The position numbers and the translations under genes were made by a program. Source: Cyclobacterium qasimii M12-11B (GTDB lineage: Bacteria > Bacteroidota > Bacteroidia > Cytophagales > Cyclobacteriaceae). Taken from it: a stretch of 64,000 bases of DNA. The stretch is taken from NCBI RefSeq assembly GCF_000427295.1, contig NZ_ATNM01000110.1, forward strand, positions 62,001 to 126,000. Reading direction: 5' to 3'. Below the pieces are notes generated by a model. That model saw nothing but the letters and a program-made list of their open reading frames with translations. It searched no databases and was not told the origin of the DNA. Below, piece by piece: positions 10,411-19,882 of this stretch. Position 1 is the stretch's first letter, and each line of letters begins with the position of its first letter.

Positions 10411-11086
10411 ATGGAAGCCAAAAAAACACCAAAAGCTGACTTAACCAAAAAGACGGGAATGTTCCTAAATCTTGGTTTAATGGTCAGTGTTGGTCTGGTC
10501 CTCTTTGCCTTTGAGTATAAATCATTTGACGATGGTTTACTTAAAGACCTTGGATCGATCGATGATGACTTTGAGGAATTATTAGACATTCCGATTACGG
10601 AACAACCACCTCCACCGCCGCCACCAGTAGAGCAGCCGGAGATTAAAGAGATTCCTGATGAAGTTGAAATCGAAGAAAAAATTGAAGTAAACTTCGACGT
10701 AGATGTTCAGGAAGAAACAGTAATCAAGGAAGTGGTAATCGAAGAAGCTCCAGTTGTTGAAAAAGCAGATGAGATCTTTGATGTTGTGGAAAACATGCCA
10801 ACCCCTCCGGGTGGAATGGAAGGATGGAACAAGTATCTATCTAAAAACCTTAAATACCCAACCCAAGCAAGAAGAATGGGAATTGAAGGAACTGTTTACG
10901 TAGTGTTCGTAGTAAATACGGATGGATCTATTCAAGATGTTGGCATCCTTAGAGGTGTTGGCGGAGGATGTGATGAAGAAGCCGTAAGAGTTGTGAAAAA
11001 ATGCTCCAGCATGGGAACCAGGAAGACAAAGAGGTCGACCAGTTAGAGTAAAAATGAGATTGCCTATCAGATTTAAATTAAGCTAA
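10411..11086 (+). CDS. tonB: Energy transducer TonB (one-base frameshift near the 3' end)
   Basis: Couples inner-membrane proton-motive force to outer-membrane TonB-dependent receptors. One N-terminal membrane anchor (about 16-34), a proline tract (66-72), an acidic periplasmic spacer rich in E, V and I (75-125), and a TonB C-terminal domain from about 130 (YPTQARRMGIEGTVYV, DGSI..V.ILRGVGGGCDEEAV). As read, the frame runs off at a stop at 11046 after RVVKKCSS, losing the last strand. Removing one A from the A6 run at 10996-11001 restores NAPAWEPGRQRGRPVRVKM and the usual ending FKLS, with a stop at 11084-11086 and 224 residues. The intact product is almost certainly the real one; a sequence error is the simplest explanation. 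Confidence 0.9.
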
Positions 11087-11117
11087 TCGCTTTTTTAAAA
11101 TCTAGATAAATAGATAT

Positions 11118-11152
11118 AAAGTGCCATGAAAATTTCATGGCACTTTTTTAAT
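11118..11152 (+). terminator. Rho-independent terminator after tonB
   Basis: A perfect 14-bp inverted repeat (AAAGTGCCATGAAA / TTTCATGGCACTTT, 11118-11146) is followed by more T residues. It lies 32 bases after the restored tonB stop and just before the DUF2237 gene. Confidence 0.85.
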
Positions 11153-11169
11153 TTAATCCCCCTACTAAT

Positions 11170-11532
11170 ATGGCAAATAATGTATTTGGTGAAGCCCTTA
11201 TCCCCTGTTGCCTTTCTCCCAGAACAGGTTTCTATAGAGATGGCTATTGCAATACGGACGCGCTTGATTCTGCAACACATACAGTGTGTGCCGTGATGAC
11301 TGAAGACTTTTTGAGTTTTAGCCTTGCAACAGGCAATGATTTATCTACCCCAAGACCAGAATTCAACTTCCCTGGGCTTAAACCAGGAGACAAATGGTGC
11401 GTTTGCCTTACCAGGTGGCTCCACGCTTATCAAGAAAAAAAAGCACCAGGAGTAATTCTTGAGGCCACGCATGAAAAAACACTTGAACTCATCGCTCTTG
11501 AGGAATTAATTAAATATGCGGTGAAAAATTAA
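11170..11532 (+). CDS. DUF2237 family protein
   Basis: Conserved bacterial protein of 120 residues with unknown function. Family-typical stretches are GEALIPCCLSPRTGFYRDG near the N-terminus and GDKWCVCLTRWLHAY (about residues 73-87), together with several conserved cysteines (C14, C15 and those in WCVC) that could bind a metal or be redox active. No signal peptide or membrane segment. It follows the tonB terminator and is probably transcribed alone. Family assignment is good; biochemical role is unknown. Confidence 0.85.
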   Translation: MANNVFGEALIPCCLSPRTGFYRDGYCNTDALDSATHTVCAVMTEDFLSFSLATGNDLSTPRPEFNFPGLKPGDKWCVCLTRWLHAYQEKKAPGVILEATHEKTLELIALEELIKYAVKN

Positions 11533-11684
11533 GACAACCAATTTCCTTTAGTACCTAGATTATTCACGCTGTCACCGAACAGATTTAAGCCCTGTACCAT
11601 TCCTTAAGTTACTTCTCAAAATGGCCGGAATTTAAGCAATGAAGGAAATATTCTTCAAACTAAATCCTGAAATATAGAACCGCT

Positions 11685-12104
11685 TTACAAGCCAGCGCTT
11701 TTAATAATATCAAGGTGGTCAAATGCCAGGGCTGGAAGTGTGGAAATAGAAAACCAGCCTACCTCCTGACTATCCGAACCAGCCCTTGTCTTCTCCAATA
11801 GAGATTTATCAACTTCAAAAAGGAAAGCCACACTTACAGTCCATCCTCTAGGATCTCTTCCCTCCTCCCCGAAAACACCTATCAGTTGACCTCCCGTAAG
11901 TAAAAGTCCTGTTTCTTCTTCCAATTCCCTTTTGCAACCGTTTAAAGGCAGTTCATTCTTCTCAATAAAACCACCTGGAAGCGCCCATTTTTGTTCAAAA
12001 GGAGGGTTTTTCCTATTAATTAATAAGATTTTGTGCACTTCAGCACAATATACCACAGCATCTGCTGTAAAGGCAGGTCGTGGGTAATCATACGTATATG
12101 GCAT
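11685..12104 (-). CDS. NUDIX hydrolase
   Basis: Hydrolyses a nucleoside diphosphate linked to another group, releasing the X-linked moiety; the substrate cannot be told from sequence. The 139 residues hold a full Nudix box (GGFIEKNELPLNG..RELEEETGL, about 45-69), whose REx2EE glutamates bind the metal. N-terminal YPRPAFTADAVVYC and RDPRGWTVSVAF resemble the ADP-ribose pyrophosphatase/NrtR-like Nudix group, but there is no C-terminal winged-helix domain, so this is a stand-alone enzyme. Convergent with the DUF2237 gene. Confidence 0.88.
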   Translation of the reverse strand: MPYTYDYPRPAFTADAVVYCAEVHKILLINRKNPPFEQKWALPGGFIEKNELPLNGCKRELEEETGLLLTGGQLIGVFGEEGRDPRGWTVSVAFLFEVDKSLLEKTRAGSDSQEVGWFSISTLPALAFDHLDIIKSAGL

Positions 12105-12352
12105 TTCATTTTTAATTTTAATTCATTACAAATATCAGACAATCTCATTACAACCAAAACCCTTTATAGTAAAACCAAAACCAGATCTATTTCCACAATC
12201 GTCAATTGGCAAACGAATTAGCAGCCCAAAGAGCTTAACTAACTTAATAATTGAGTATTACAGCAAAAAAAACAGGGATGGAAAGTCCACCATAGCTATA
12301 AACCAGGTAACACCCCCACCCCTATATGAACACATTAGGAAAGTAAAAAATA

Positions 12353-14257
12353 TTATTTTTCTAGCGTTTGATCGAAGACCAAAACTCCATCTTTATAGAC
12401 CTTCTGAATGTTTACTACATTGTCTTTGAGTTTAAATACCACCCAATCCTTGTTCGGGACCTTATCACCTACCATGTATTTCAATGGAAGTATTGAGGCT
12501 TTCTTCCATGCTTCAGACAATGATAATAATTGGCTTTCAAGCAAATAGTCTATGTTTTCCAACAGGTCCTTGCCTGCTCCTGCCAATAGTCCATTGGCAC
12601 CTTTCATAGACAACCTTCCACTTTCTTCCAAAACAACCTTTCCACCAATGGGCGAATCATATTCTCCTGGAGCCATGCCAGCAAAGCAAGTGGCATCACT
12701 TACAAGCAGGCACTCGTCACCTTTTGCACGGAAAACAACCTTCAAAAAAGAGGGAGGTAAATGAAAGCCATCAGCAATCAGACTGGCATTGATTCCTTCT
12801 TGAGCCATTAGTTCCCATATAATATTGGGATGGCGTTGCAAATTTAAAGGGACACCATTACCTAAATGCGTAGCAAGCGAAGCACCAGCGTCCTTTGCCA
12901 TTTGCACATGCTCTCCGGTAGCCAATGAATGTCCAATAGACACCTTTACACCTCTTTTAGTACAGGTCCTTATAAATTCTTCGCTGCCTTCCAACTCGGG
13001 AGCAAGGGTAATTAAAGCGATGGGCTTCAAAGAGATTTTTTGAAGCTGATCCAAAAATGCTATTGAAGGGTTTCTGGTAAATTCTTCAGGATGAGCACCC
13101 TTTGCTCCGGGCTCTGAAGAAATAAAAGGTCCTTCAATGTGAAGCCCCGCCACGCAGGAGTTTACTAAAGGATAAGCTTGACAGGCCTTGTTAATGGTTT
13201 CTACCAGTTGTAAAATGGTGTCAAAGCCATTGGTGACAATCGTCGGGTAATAGGTGGTAACACCTTTGGATAGTAAATACTTGGTACATTCCAGAATTGC
13301 TTCAGGCTTTGTTAAGGTCGTATTAAAATCTACTCCTTTGATCCCATTGATCTGAATGTCTACCAAACCCTCTCCTACATATTCATCCACCTCAAAATCT
13401 GCTGGCAATTGCACACGGGTACTGCTTTTTGTATTCAAAAGTACAGGTTGGCTGCTCACAGCATCAATAGCCATTATGTTGGAAGCTTCCTCTTCTTTTT
13501 GGATAGGGAATGGATTTGAATCTGCGTCAAGAAACAAATCACAATTCTCTGATTGGCGAAGTATGGAACCAGGACAGCTGGTAGAAATCTCACCAAATAA
13601 AGATTGGTATACGGCAGCTCTTTTGGCAGCTCCAGGCACTACACAATACAGGTAACTCCCATTTGTCAAAGTAGGGATGGTCAATGTCAAGGCAGTTTCA
13701 GGAACTTCAGCAAATTGGCTAAAGCAACCATCATTGACCTGTTGTTGCCTGCAAAGAGTATCTAGTGTTACTTTTTTAACAGTAAACGGATCGCTAAAAT
13801 CCGCCACTGGAGGATCATTAAAGGCAATGTGACCATTTTCACCTATACCTAAGCAAACAATGTCAATAGGTGCTTCATTGAGCAATTTGGAATACCTCTT
13901 CACTTCAATTTCAGGATCTGCTTCGCCGTCAAGCAAATGAACCTGGTGAAAAGGAACGCAATCGAAGAGGTGCCTTTTTAGAAAATTTGAGAAAAGCGCA
14001 GGTGAATCCTTGGACAAACCGATATACTCATCCATATGGAAGCCAATAATACGGTCCCACTGGATTCTTTTACTGGAAGTAAGGTAGTTCAGCATCTCAC
14101 TCTGGGAAGGTGCTGCAGCAAAGATTATTCTTATAAATTCTTTCTCTTTTAAAAGTTCTTCAATTCTATTTTCAACAGCTTTGGCAGCTGCGATCCCCAT
14201 CTCATTCCGGGATTTGTGTATATGTAAATTCATAATCGGTATTTTATTCTTTCTCAA
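12353..14257 (-). CDS. Fused glucosamine-6-phosphate deaminase (NagB-like) / N-acetylglucosamine-6-phosphate deacetylase (NagA)
   Basis: One 634-residue frame carries two successive enzymes of GlcNAc-6-P breakdown. Residues about 10-260 are a NagB/6-phosphogluconolactonase-fold sugar-phosphate deaminase (GFHMDEYIGL at 72-81, LGIGENGHIAFNDP at 136-149). Residues about 285-630 are NagA (GLVDIQINGIKGVDFN, LHIEGPFIS, VSIGHS, THLGNG, catalytic VSDAT, GLLAGAG). NagA would release acetate and NagB would make fructose-6-P and ammonia, so the fusion would channel GlcN-6-P. In the NagB half N141 stands where E. coli has catalytic Asp141 and D148 where it has Glu148, as in a divergent NagB subgroup, while H143 is kept. 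NagA lacks much of the usual N-terminal beta-sandwich strand. The first start overlaps the upstream symporter; an ATG at 14233, ten bases after that gene's stop, gives MNLHIHKSRNEM and is more likely. Confidence 0.88.
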   Translation of the reverse strand: MRKNKIPIMNLHIHKSRNEMGIAAAKAVENRIEELLKEKEFIRIIFAAAPSQSEMLNYLTSSKRIQWDRIIGFHMDEYIGLSKDSPALFSNFLKRHLFDCVPFHQVHLLDGEADPEIEVKRYSKLLNEAPIDIVCLGIGENGHIAFNDPPVADFSDPFTVKKVTLDTLCRQQQVNDGCFSQFAEVPETALTLTIPTLTNGSYLYCVVPGAAKRAAVYQSLFGEISTSCPGSILRQSENCDLFLDADSNPFPIQKEEEASNIMAIDAVSSQPVLLNTKSSTRVQLPADFEVDEYVGEGLVDIQINGIKGVDFNTTLTKPEAILECTKYLLSKGVTTYYPTIVTNGFDTILQLVETINKACQAYPLVNSCVAGLHIEGPFISSEPGAKGAHPEEFTRNPSIAFLDQLQKISLKPIALITLAPELEGSEEFIRTCTKRGVKVSIGHSLATGEHVQMAKDAGASLATHLGNGVPLNLQRHPNIIWELMAQEGINASLIADGFHLPPSFLKVVFRAKGDECLLVSDATCFAGMAPGEYDSPIGGKVVLEESGRLSMKGANGLLAGAGKDLLENIDYLLESQLLSLSEAWKKASILPLKYMVGDKVPNKDWVVFKLKDNVVNIQKVYKDGVLVFDQTLEK

Positions 14258-15710
14258 TGGACTGAAGCAAATCAGCTATTTTTTCTACATTCCTGTTGGT
14301 TTCAAAAAATCCAACAATAATGAACGTCAGGGTAGACACTATTAAAGGCAAACTAATTTCTAATGCTAAACTTAAAGAGTCTATGTTTTTCGTTATCACA
14401 AAGGTAATCAATCCAGCCACTATAGAACCTATTGCGGCAATAGGTCCGCTTTTCTTGAATATAGGCAGTAAACCAAAAAGCATCGGGATAGCGATCGGTC
14501 CAACTAAAGCACCAAACCAAGAAATAATAAGGCCTAAAATGCCTCCAAAATATTCGTATTGAAAGGCAATTAATATAGTGAACATCGTAAAAACGAACGT
14601 AGTCAATCTCGCAATAAATAAAGAGGATTCTCCTTTTTTAATCTTCTTGGAAATATTCGGTAAAATATCCCGTGTTATCACTGCTGATATTGTATTAATA
14701 TCTGAAGAGGTCATGGACATGGTATTGGCAAAAAGAGAGGCAATTACCAACCCAACTAATCCTGATGGCAATAACAATAGGGTAAGTTCTCCATAGGATT
14801 TACTCGGGTCAGCCAAATCTGGCAATAAAATCGGGGCAGCCCACATTGGAAAGAACAGTATAAGTGGCCATACAAGGTACAAAATCCCGGAAAGACGTGC
14901 CGCTTTGGTAGCCGCTTTTTCATTTGGAGAAGAGATGAACCGGGTAGCAAGGTTCCATTGCCCACCATTGTAAGCAAGGAAGTTGATAAATAAGAAAGCC
15001 AAGGCAAAACCTACTCCGTAAGGTTCATTGAATAGTTGACTATTTTGTTCTGGAAGTTTATCCCACAAAGTAAATATCCCTTCAATTCCTCCTAAGTGTT
15101 GTAAAACAACTACAAACATGACCAAGCCAGCAAGCAGTTGAACAATGAATTGTGCAAAATCAGTAATGACCACAGCCCATAGACCTCCAAAAGTAATGTA
15201 CAATAAGGAGATTCCTCCTGAGATAAGTATACCTACTGGAAGGCTTACTCCTGTAAAAACATTAAGAAGAAGCGCAATGGCGGCCCACTTCGCACCAACA
15301 TCGAACAATTTGAGGATAACCCCGCTCCAGGCCATTACTTGTTGTGTCCATAAATTGTAACGACGTTCTAAAAACTCCAATGGGGATTGAATATGGTATC
15401 TTTTTCTTAGTCTGACCCAGTATACTGGAAACACATGAGCACTAACCAATATCGAAATACCTATGGTCAATGCCCACCAGGTATATATAGAAAACCCGTG
15501 GGTATAGGCCAATGCTGCATACGCGACAAACACGGCACCACTGTATCCAGACACATGGTGTGAGATACCCGATAGCCACCATGGTAAATTGCCGCCAGCA
15601 ACAAAATAGTCGTCAGCGTCATTGTTTCTAAAATAAGCATAAACACCTATGACGAGCATTAGCAAGAAAAAAAGGCCAATGACCACCAAGTCCAATTCAT
15701 TCAATTTCAT
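14244..15710 (-). CDS. Sodium:solute symporter (SSS family)
   Basis: Sodium-coupled uptake protein of the inner membrane, 488 residues with about 13 hydrophobic segments, typical for the SSS/SGLT family. Family marks include DYFVAGGNLPWWLSGISHHVSGYSGAVFV and ADYFVAGG near TM1-TM2, and TFGGLWAVVITDFAQF in the middle. It is directly upstream of, and overlaps or abuts, the nagB-nagA fusion, so N-acetylglucosamine or a related amino sugar is the most likely cargo; this rests on context only. It would be transcribed first in this two-gene operon, from a promoter in the 15711-15860 gap. Confidence 0.9.
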   Translation of the reverse strand: MKLNELDLVVIGLFFLLMLVIGVYAYFRNNDADDYFVAGGNLPWWLSGISHHVSGYSGAVFVAYAALAYTHGFSIYTWWALTIGISILVSAHVFPVYWVRLRKRYHIQSPLEFLERRYNLWTQQVMAWSGVILKLFDVGAKWAAIALLLNVFTGVSLPVGILISGGISLLYITFGGLWAVVITDFAQFIVQLLAGLVMFVVVLQHLGGIEGIFTLWDKLPEQNSQLFNEPYGVGFALAFLFINFLAYNGGQWNLATRFISSPNEKAATKAARLSGILYLVWPLILFFPMWAAPILLPDLADPSKSYGELTLLLLPSGLVGLVIASLFANTMSMTSSDINTISAVITRDILPNISKKIKKGESSLFIARLTTFVFTMFTILIAFQYEYFGGILGLIISWFGALVGPIAIPMLFGLLPIFKKSGPIAAIGSIVAGLITFVITKNIDSLSLALEISLPLIVSTLTFIIVGFFETNRNVEKIADLLQSIEKE

Positions 15711-15734
15711 TGTAATATTTTTGTTTAATGGTTA

Positions 15735-15751
15735 AGAGATTTTCAATCTCT
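15735..15751. promoter_or_regulatory. Inverted repeat upstream of the symporter-nagBA operon
   Basis: AGAGATT-TTC-AATCTCT, a perfect 7-3-7 inverted repeat 25 bases before the symporter ATG. It could be an operator or a 5'-UTR hairpin; no regulator gene is adjacent to the operon. Confidence 0.4.
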
Positions 15752-15861
15752 AAGTTAAATACGCCCCTTTCGATACTTACTCCAATAGAATAGCTATTCG
15801 GTTATAATCGAAAGAATAATAGGAATAGAGGGTTAATGCATTTTACCAATTGAGAAAAGTA

Positions 15862-15900
15862 AGAAAAACTGAACTCCTTTAGATTTCAGTTTTTCTACAC
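15862..15900 (-). terminator. Terminator downstream of the Gfo/Idh gene
   Basis: AGAAAAACTGAA (15862-15873) pairs with TTCAGTTTTTCT (15885-15896) around an 11-base loop. Read on the minus strand it follows the stop of the 15931 gene by about 35 bases and ends in a T-rich stretch. Confidence 0.7.
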
Positions 15901-15930
15901 CTTGCTAAAATGACGGTAAGGAATCCGATT

Positions 15931-17124
15931 TTAACTTTTAGACCAATACTGGAATTTTTCTTCTTCCATGGCCTTATTACCTAAATGCACAGCCACAGCT
16001 GTGTCTTTTCCTTTGTTTACATCACAAAAAGGTTGTCGACCTTCCCTTACGCAACCAACAAAATCAATTAAGGCATAGGAGGTTGGGTCAAGGTCTTTAC
16101 CATCGTTATTTCCAAAAAGAATTGGTTCAGCCTTATCACCTGACCCATTTTTAACTGTTGCTCCTGAAACGCCATCTACTGTTCCAAGCTCCAAATGTTT
16201 GGGCTCCGCATAAATAAATGCTTTGTCCCTCAAGATCTCTACCGTTCCCTCAGTACCTAAAATATTCATAGAATAGCCTTTGTACGCATTGGTCAATATA
16301 GAACTGACACTGGACATGATGCCTTCCGGGTAATAATAAGTAGCTCGAACGTGATCAAAATTTTCCCGGCCATCTTTCCAATAATCCAGGGATCCCATGC
16401 CTGTTACTTTCTGAGGAGAGGTGCCAACAAACCAATTGACAATATCAATCTGGTGTGCACAAAGCTCTGTCATCAAACCGCCAGAATATTCCTTGTACAT
16501 CCTCCAGTTTATGTGTCTTTCCATGGAAGGATCTTTTACTGGTTTTCTCCAGTCTTGATTGCTGTGATACTGACATTCAAATTGTGTCACTTGTCCACAC
16601 CATCCCTTGTCAATAATTTCCTTTACCTTATGGTATAGTGCATAATATCTATATTGGTGTCCAACCTGCAATATGGTAGAAGAGCCGTTCACCCTTTGTG
16701 CCAGCTTTTCTGCTTCCTCTATTGAATAGGTAATTGTTTTTTCTACGTAAATATGTTTGCCTGCATCAATGGCATCCATGGCCATAGGGAAATGCAGGTA
16801 CAATGGTGTGGCAATAATTACTGCATCAATATCGCCCTTCTCCAGTAACTCCCGGTAGTCAGCAAATCCTTTTGCTCCTTTGTCTGCGTGTGAGAGGCCT
16901 TTATCAAGGTGTTCTTTAATCGGATCACAGCAAGCTACCAAGGATATCATGGGTAGCTTTCGCATAAGAGAAGCCAAACCCTGTCCTCTACTTCCACATC
17001 CTATCAAACCTACCTTCAAAGGTTCTACCTTATTTTTACCATAAGAAAATGGAGAAAAAGCAGATAGGCCTAACCCTGAAGCGGCCATGGCACTGGTAAG
17101 TATAAATTTTCTTCTAGTGTTCAT
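15931..17124 (-). CDS. Gfo/Idh/MocA family oxidoreductase with Tat-like signal
   Basis: NAD(P)-dependent sugar/polyol dehydrogenase family, 397 residues. The N-terminus MNTRRKFILTSAMAASGLGLSAF is a twin-arginine-type signal, suggesting a folded export to the periplasm, as is common for this family in Bacteroidota. The Rossmann motif VGLIGCGSRG (about 38-47) binds the nucleotide, and the EKT segment (YVEKTITYS) stands in place of the usual EKP. The C-terminal half is the alpha/beta substrate domain with QVGHQYRYY and WRMYKEYSGGLMTELCAHQID, where the family's catalytic residues lie. Substrate unknown. It is monocistronic between a terminator and a palindrome-bearing promoter region. Confidence 0.9.
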   Translation of the reverse strand: MNTRRKFILTSAMAASGLGLSAFSPFSYGKNKVEPLKVGLIGCGSRGQGLASLMRKLPMISLVACCDPIKEHLDKGLSHADKGAKGFADYRELLEKGDIDAVIIATPLYLHFPMAMDAIDAGKHIYVEKTITYSIEEAEKLAQRVNGSSTILQVGHQYRYYALYHKVKEIIDKGWCGQVTQFECQYHSNQDWRKPVKDPSMERHINWRMYKEYSGGLMTELCAHQIDIVNWFVGTSPQKVTGMGSLDYWKDGRENFDHVRATYYYPEGIMSSVSSILTNAYKGYSMNILGTEGTVEILRDKAFIYAEPKHLELGTVDGVSGATVKNGSGDKAEPILFGNNDGKDLDPTSYALIDFVGCVREGRQPFCDVNKGKDTAVAVHLGNKAMEEEKFQYWSKS

Positions 17125-17139
17125 TGAGCGAGTAATTTT

Positions 17140-17151
17140 CGTTAACGTTAC
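17140..17151. promoter_or_regulatory. Putative LacI-type operator 1
   Basis: CGTTAACGTTAC contains an 8-base palindrome and a central CG step as in LacI-family operators. It is 15 bases before the start codon of the 15931 Gfo/Idh gene on the minus strand. Related sites occur at 18465 and 19889. Confidence 0.4.
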
Positions 17152-17316
17152 CGAATTAATATTTAAAGAAACGCATTTTTTTTAAAAAATCTAAATAACC
17201 CAGGGTATTTCCCTATATCAAGTTCAGTTAGTTCACAATAAAAAATCCATTATTATTCCATATTTTCAAAATATACTTAAACGATGATTGTTCTTCAAAC
17301 CCCATTTATGCAAAAT

Positions 17317-17359
17317 AAAACCAATTTCACCTTAGATTTACTAAGTTGAAATTGGTTTT
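17317..17359 (-). terminator. Terminator downstream of the Gfo/Idh pseudogene
   Basis: A 19-bp near-perfect stem (17317-17335 with 17341-17359, one mismatch) around a 5-base loop, followed on the minus strand by TTTTATTTTG. It sits 42 bases after the stop of the decayed gene, so the terminator has outlasted its gene. Confidence 0.75.
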
Positions 17360-17401
17360 TGTAGTTATCATTTAAACGAAATCAACACCCCTAAAGCAGT
17401 A

Positions 17402-17940
17402 TCAAACTTTTGGCTCCCAGCCTTTTTCATATTCTCTGCTCCAAAATTTATTGGCTGCTTTATTTTTCAGAATATGCCCATTGCTTGGATCAACATTTAA
17501 AGTGTCGCCACTTAACTGAGCGATATTACCAAGTTGACACAATAAAGTACTGATATGTCCACTTACATTATCTGAATTTAAAGGTACGCCCTCCCTGATA
17601 TTGGAAAACAAATTCTGAATGTGAACACTGTCGAGTGCCTGAGCAGGATTTGCCAGGCACACCTCTTTACCAGCCTGGTAGGCAAGAATTGCTGCTGGAA
17701 TATACCAGTGATATAACGCTGCTACTACTAATAAGTCAACATCCTTGTCCTCAAGACTCTTTCTAAAGTCAGGAATGGCCTTTGGATTAAATCCTAGCGC
17801 TTCATTCACCTATGCGATGCATTTCCCGGCAGCTCGTGTACCTACATCACAAATATGGATAACATCAAAGTTATCCTGTTTTGCAAAATATCATACCAAA
17901 GCTTCCCTCTACTGTTCCCTCCCATTACAGCTACCTTGAT
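17402..17940 (-). pseudogene. Gfo/Idh/MocA oxidoreductase remnant
   Basis: Decayed paralogue of the family. Reading leftward, a Rossmann start KVAVMGGNSRG is followed by a frame change at the GGG at 17905-17907, then EALV, an in-frame TGA (17891-17893), YFAKQDNFDVIHICD, an in-frame TAG (17810-17812) and VNEALGFNPKAI. The open piece from 17809 runs to GKEVCLANPAQ and then jumps straight to a family C-terminus (GHISTLLCQLGNIAQ, SREYEKGW). About 200 central residues, including the catalytic region, are missing. Two stops, a frameshift and a large internal deletion make this a real pseudogene, unlike the single-base breaks elsewhere in the window. Confidence 0.85.
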
Positions 17941-18620
17941 GTGATCATTGGGTTAATTGATTGAATTACTTTTTTTATTAATCCCCAGAGGCATCCCCTC
18001 AATTACACAGTGGAATTCAATAATTTATTTTCACATTAATAGGTCTAAAATTTGTTGTTGACATGTTTAAGTTACTGGATAATTTGAATTCCCAATCCAT
18101 AATTTACTCAACGACCAATGAAATTAGAGGAAGAAAACATAAACAATTTGGATAAACACCTAATATTAAGATGTATAAAACCATAGTAAAAATTTAAAAC
18201 AACCTTATATTCTATAGGAATCCAAATACTCTAAAAACCCTATCCTAAAATCAGATATCTACGCAACAGGTTAAAACTAGCTATTTAAGCTAAAAGATCC
18301 TTCTCCTATATATAATTCTAAATAATAAGCATAACACTAAACTAAAACACTTAACACTTAACACTTAAATTAATCAACTTATTTTAAGTATTAATACTCA
18401 TAATTACCAATATTTATTTGTTTTACCTATGTAAAATACTAGATTTACCAACTACAAATGTGTACGTTAACGATTTTTCTCTTTTAAAGAGCATCCTTTT
18501 TAAAAGCCCTTGATTTTAAATTAGAAGCGCGCGTTTATTGAGGGTTAAAACAATTTGAGAAAACAAAATCCTAAGCACTAAAACCATTCGTCCTTTAACC
18601 ACTTCAACATAATTCATGAC
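17941..18620. other. AT-rich intergenic region
   Basis: 680 bases without a supportable gene. It holds the 5' remains and former promoter of the pseudogene on the left and the regulatory region of the next Gfo/Idh gene on the right, including a CGTTAACG palindrome at 18465. No RNA gene or repeat was recognised. Confidence 0.6.
18465..18476. promoter_or_regulatory. Putative LacI-type operator 2
   Basis: CGTTAACGATTT, sharing the CGTTAACG palindrome with the site at 17140. It is about 145 bases before the likely start of the Gfo/Idh gene at 18621. Confidence 0.35.
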
Positions 18621-19626
18621 ATGAAAAATCTCGAACAATTGCATCGTAGAACATTTTTTAAAAAGCTCGATAGTTGCGGGCGTTGGTATGACACTTGGAC
18701 TGCCCTCTTACGGACAGTCTTTGGCAGAAGGAAAACGAGTGGGAATTATAGGTTTAGACACTTCACATAGCCTAGCCTTCACAAAGGTTCTGAATGGAAA
18801 CAAAGGCAATGAAAGTTACAATGGATACCATGTAATCGCCGCTTACCCGTATGGCAGTAAAACCATTGCCTCAAGTGCCGATAGAATACCAGATTACATA
18901 GACAAAATCAAGGAGTATAACGTTTCCATTACCAGCTCTATTCAGGAATTATTAGGCAAGGTAGATGTGGTCTTGCTAGAGACCAATGATGGCCGACTTC
19001 ACTTAGAGCAGGCCATGGAGGTATTTAAATCTGGCAAACGAGTATTCATTGACAAACCTGTGGCAGCATCTTTAGAGGATGCAATAGCCATATTTGATGC
19101 AGCAAAAAAGTACAACGTCCCTGTATTTTCTGCTTCCTCTCTTCGGTATATCAAAGGAATAGAGAAATTGAAAGGCAAAATAATTGTAGGTGCAGACACC
19201 TACAGTCCAGCAAGTCTGGAACCCACCCATCCTGATCTATACTGGTATGGAATCCATGGGGTAGAAACTTTATTTACAGCTCTTGGCCCTGGTTGTGTAT
19301 CCGTAACGCGTACCCACACTCCCTATACTGATATTGTAACAGGCATTTGGGAAGATGGAAAGGTGGGTACTTTTAGGGGTGCCAGGTCAGGGGATTCTGG
19401 ATTTGGGGGCACAGTATTCACTGACAAAGGTGCAATTGTACTTGGTCCCTATGGAGGATATGAACCTTTACTAAAAGAAATTACCATTTTCTTCGAAACC
19501 GGAGTGGTCCCTGTTCAGCCGGAAGAGACATTAGAAATATTGGCCTTTATGACGGCTGCAGATGAAAGCAAAAACAAAGGTGGCAAATCTATAAAACTAG
19601 CAGATGTAATGAAAAAAGCTCGTTAA
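18621..19626 (+). CDS. Gfo/Idh/MocA family oxidoreductase (frameshift in signal region)
   Basis: NAD(P)-binding oxidoreductase of unknown substrate. An uninterrupted frame begins at ATG 18688 (312 residues), but this would start inside a hydrophobic segment. The ATG at 18621 opens MKNLEQLHRRTFFK, a twin-arginine start; after removal of one A from the A5 run ending at 18664 it continues SSIVAGVGMTLGLPSYGQ, giving a complete Tat-type signal and 334 residues. Then VGIIGLDTSHS is the Rossmann loop and FIDKPVAASLEDA replaces the usual EKP motif. The protein is somewhat shorter than the 15931 homologue and has a reduced C-terminal domain. Regulated perhaps by the adjacent LacI gene. Confidence 0.8.
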
Positions 19627-19645
19627 CAGAAATAGCTGGCACCGG

Positions 19646-19675
19646 ATTAATTGTACGAATCGTTCGATAATTAAT
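19646..19675 (+). terminator. Stem-loop after the Gfo/Idh gene
   Basis: ATTAATT (19646-19652) pairs with AATTAAT (19669-19675), with an inner CGAA-TCG-TTCG hairpin (19656-19666). It lies 20 bases after the stop. There is no T tract, so terminator function is uncertain. Confidence 0.35.
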
Positions 19676-19882
19676 TGAAATACAAATAACTAAAACCCAT
19701 TAAGAAAGGAACCCATATAAGTGTAAAAATTTTAAATTATAAACAGTAAGAGGTGCCAGATATTACTAAAACACAATTAAAGGTGGTCTGTAATTTGGTC
19801 TATTTAGGGATAGCAACATCACTCAAATGTAGGGAAAAACGAAGCAATTTGTAAAAAATAGGGGTAAAACGAATTATTCTTT

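Noticed and set aside
11533-11684. Possible extra gene between the DUF2237 and NUDIX genes
   Set aside because: No frame of useful length.
17941-18620. Possible small genes in the long gap
   Set aside because: Short frames only, no protein-like composition.
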